Assembly (NCBI GenBank): GCA_012295275.1
Contig: CM022675.1
Coordinates: 11,574,516 to 11,592,015, forward strand
Origin: Chrysomallon squamiferum
Lineage: Eukaryota; Mollusca; Gastropoda; Neomphalida; Peltospiridae
Length of the DNA stretch: 17,500 nt
Reading direction: 5' to 3'
The translations under genes were made by a program, and so were the position numbers. This document shows positions 17,095-17,500 of the stretch, one piece after another. The notes below the pieces were generated by a model. The model was not told the DNA's origin and ran no database searches. It worked only from the letters and a program-made list of their open reading frames with translations. How positions within the stretch are numbered: position 1 is the stretch's first letter; every line of letters begins with the position of its first letter.

Positions 17095-17470
17095 CCCAGG
17101 TAATGACGTATAACGACCCGTCAATCAAAGCAGTTCGTCAAAGGCATCAAGCCAATACATTTTGAAACGAAAGATAGCTCGAAGCTCCGCCCACCGAGTG
17201 CGTCGGCTTTATTGTCCGAGGAACGAGTGGGCGGGGTCTAGTGACGAAACAGCCAGTAAAAGCGGGGCAAGCGGCTGACAGATACGGGAGAGAGGTGATC
17301 TGTCTCCATACTTCCAAGGCCGTCTTCGCTGGCGAAGTAGCGATACCAGAAATAGTCATAACAGTTCGGATTCGGTTCGAAACGTGCAGCTAAAACATTC
17401 ACGTGCGACAGGAACGGCTGCAACAACGACGTCGGCAGATACGTACAGTGTAGTAGTGTTTTGAACGAAT
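17095..17470 (+). promoter_or_regulatory. CpG-rich TATA-less promoter, probably rightward
   Basis: Signals in order: CRE-like TGACGTA (17104-17110), TCF/LEF-like ATCAAAG (17124-17130), CCAAT (17152-17156), GC box CCGCCC (17187-17192) and GC box GGGCGGGG (17229-17236). Twelve CpGs lie in 17161-17280. The GC boxes form an inverted repeat CCGCCCAC/GTGGGCGG (17187-17194 and 17227-17234). No TATA box is seen. There is no ATG on the plus strand after the boxes, so the rest reads as 5' leader and the gene would lie beyond the right edge. Minus-strand frames here (17147-17359, 17238-17426) are unrecognised. Confidence 0.55.
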
Positions 17471-17500
17471 CGTTTTTTTTTTTAATTATTATTATTTTTT

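Noticed and set aside
17370-17385. GGTTCGAAAC resembling a tRNA T-arm or Pol III B box
   Set aside because: No A box, acceptor stem or anticodon arm could be found at the right distance on either strand.
17147-17426. Minus-strand frames of 62 and 70 codons in the right promoter
   Set aside because: Same reasoning: stop-poor CpG-rich DNA, no recognisable domain, and they run against the promoter elements.

Overview
This window reads as nuclear DNA of an animal with a very AT-rich genome that is saturated with microsatellites. The mix is long GA/CT, TA, CA, CATA, ATTT, AAT and AGT arrays between short stretches of CpG-rich DNA. It suggests an invertebrate, most plausibly a mollusc of cephalopod type; that assignment rests on repeat style only and is an inference. 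I see no bacterial or viral genes, no rRNA, tRNA or CRISPR array, and no recognisable transposon protein. Nearly every long open frame is a translated microsatellite (poly-Ile, poly-Leu, poly-Tyr/His, Arg-Glu, Ser-Leu).

Layout. 1-1400: unique AT-rich DNA with a 69 bp tandem duplication carrying cAMP-response-element palindromes, a GA array, a TA-bounded inverted repeat and a well-formed but unproven 105 bp intron. 1400-2900: CATA, TTTA and TA arrays, two of them folded into palindromes. 3040-3665: a GC-richer island with a TATA box, probably a promoter. 3770-4510: trinucleotide arrays. 4741-4980: a second unique island with an inverted pair of CACGTG E-boxes. 5150-6410: poly-T, a compound trinucleotide array, a degenerate AGT block, ATT and a TAATA pentanucleotide array. 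6430-7330: the strongest gene signal, a CpG-rich promoter with a candidate first coding exon (ATG at 6968, perfect GTAAGT donor at 7021) reading rightwards. 7330-17050: essentially non-coding, intronic if that gene is real, with many arrays, a degenerate 36-44 bp minisatellite (12036-12400) and an inverted CT/GA pair (13106-13502). 17095-17470: a TATA-less CpG-rich promoter with CRE-like, TCF/LEF-like, CCAAT and two GC boxes, probably serving a gene to the right of the window.

No set of genes can be seen working together. The biological content is probably two to four promoters separated by repeat-rich intergenic or intronic DNA. I do not see an undescribed multi-gene system. The most interesting items are regulatory palindromes and a recurring architecture in which microsatellites lie as inverted pairs around short unique centres.
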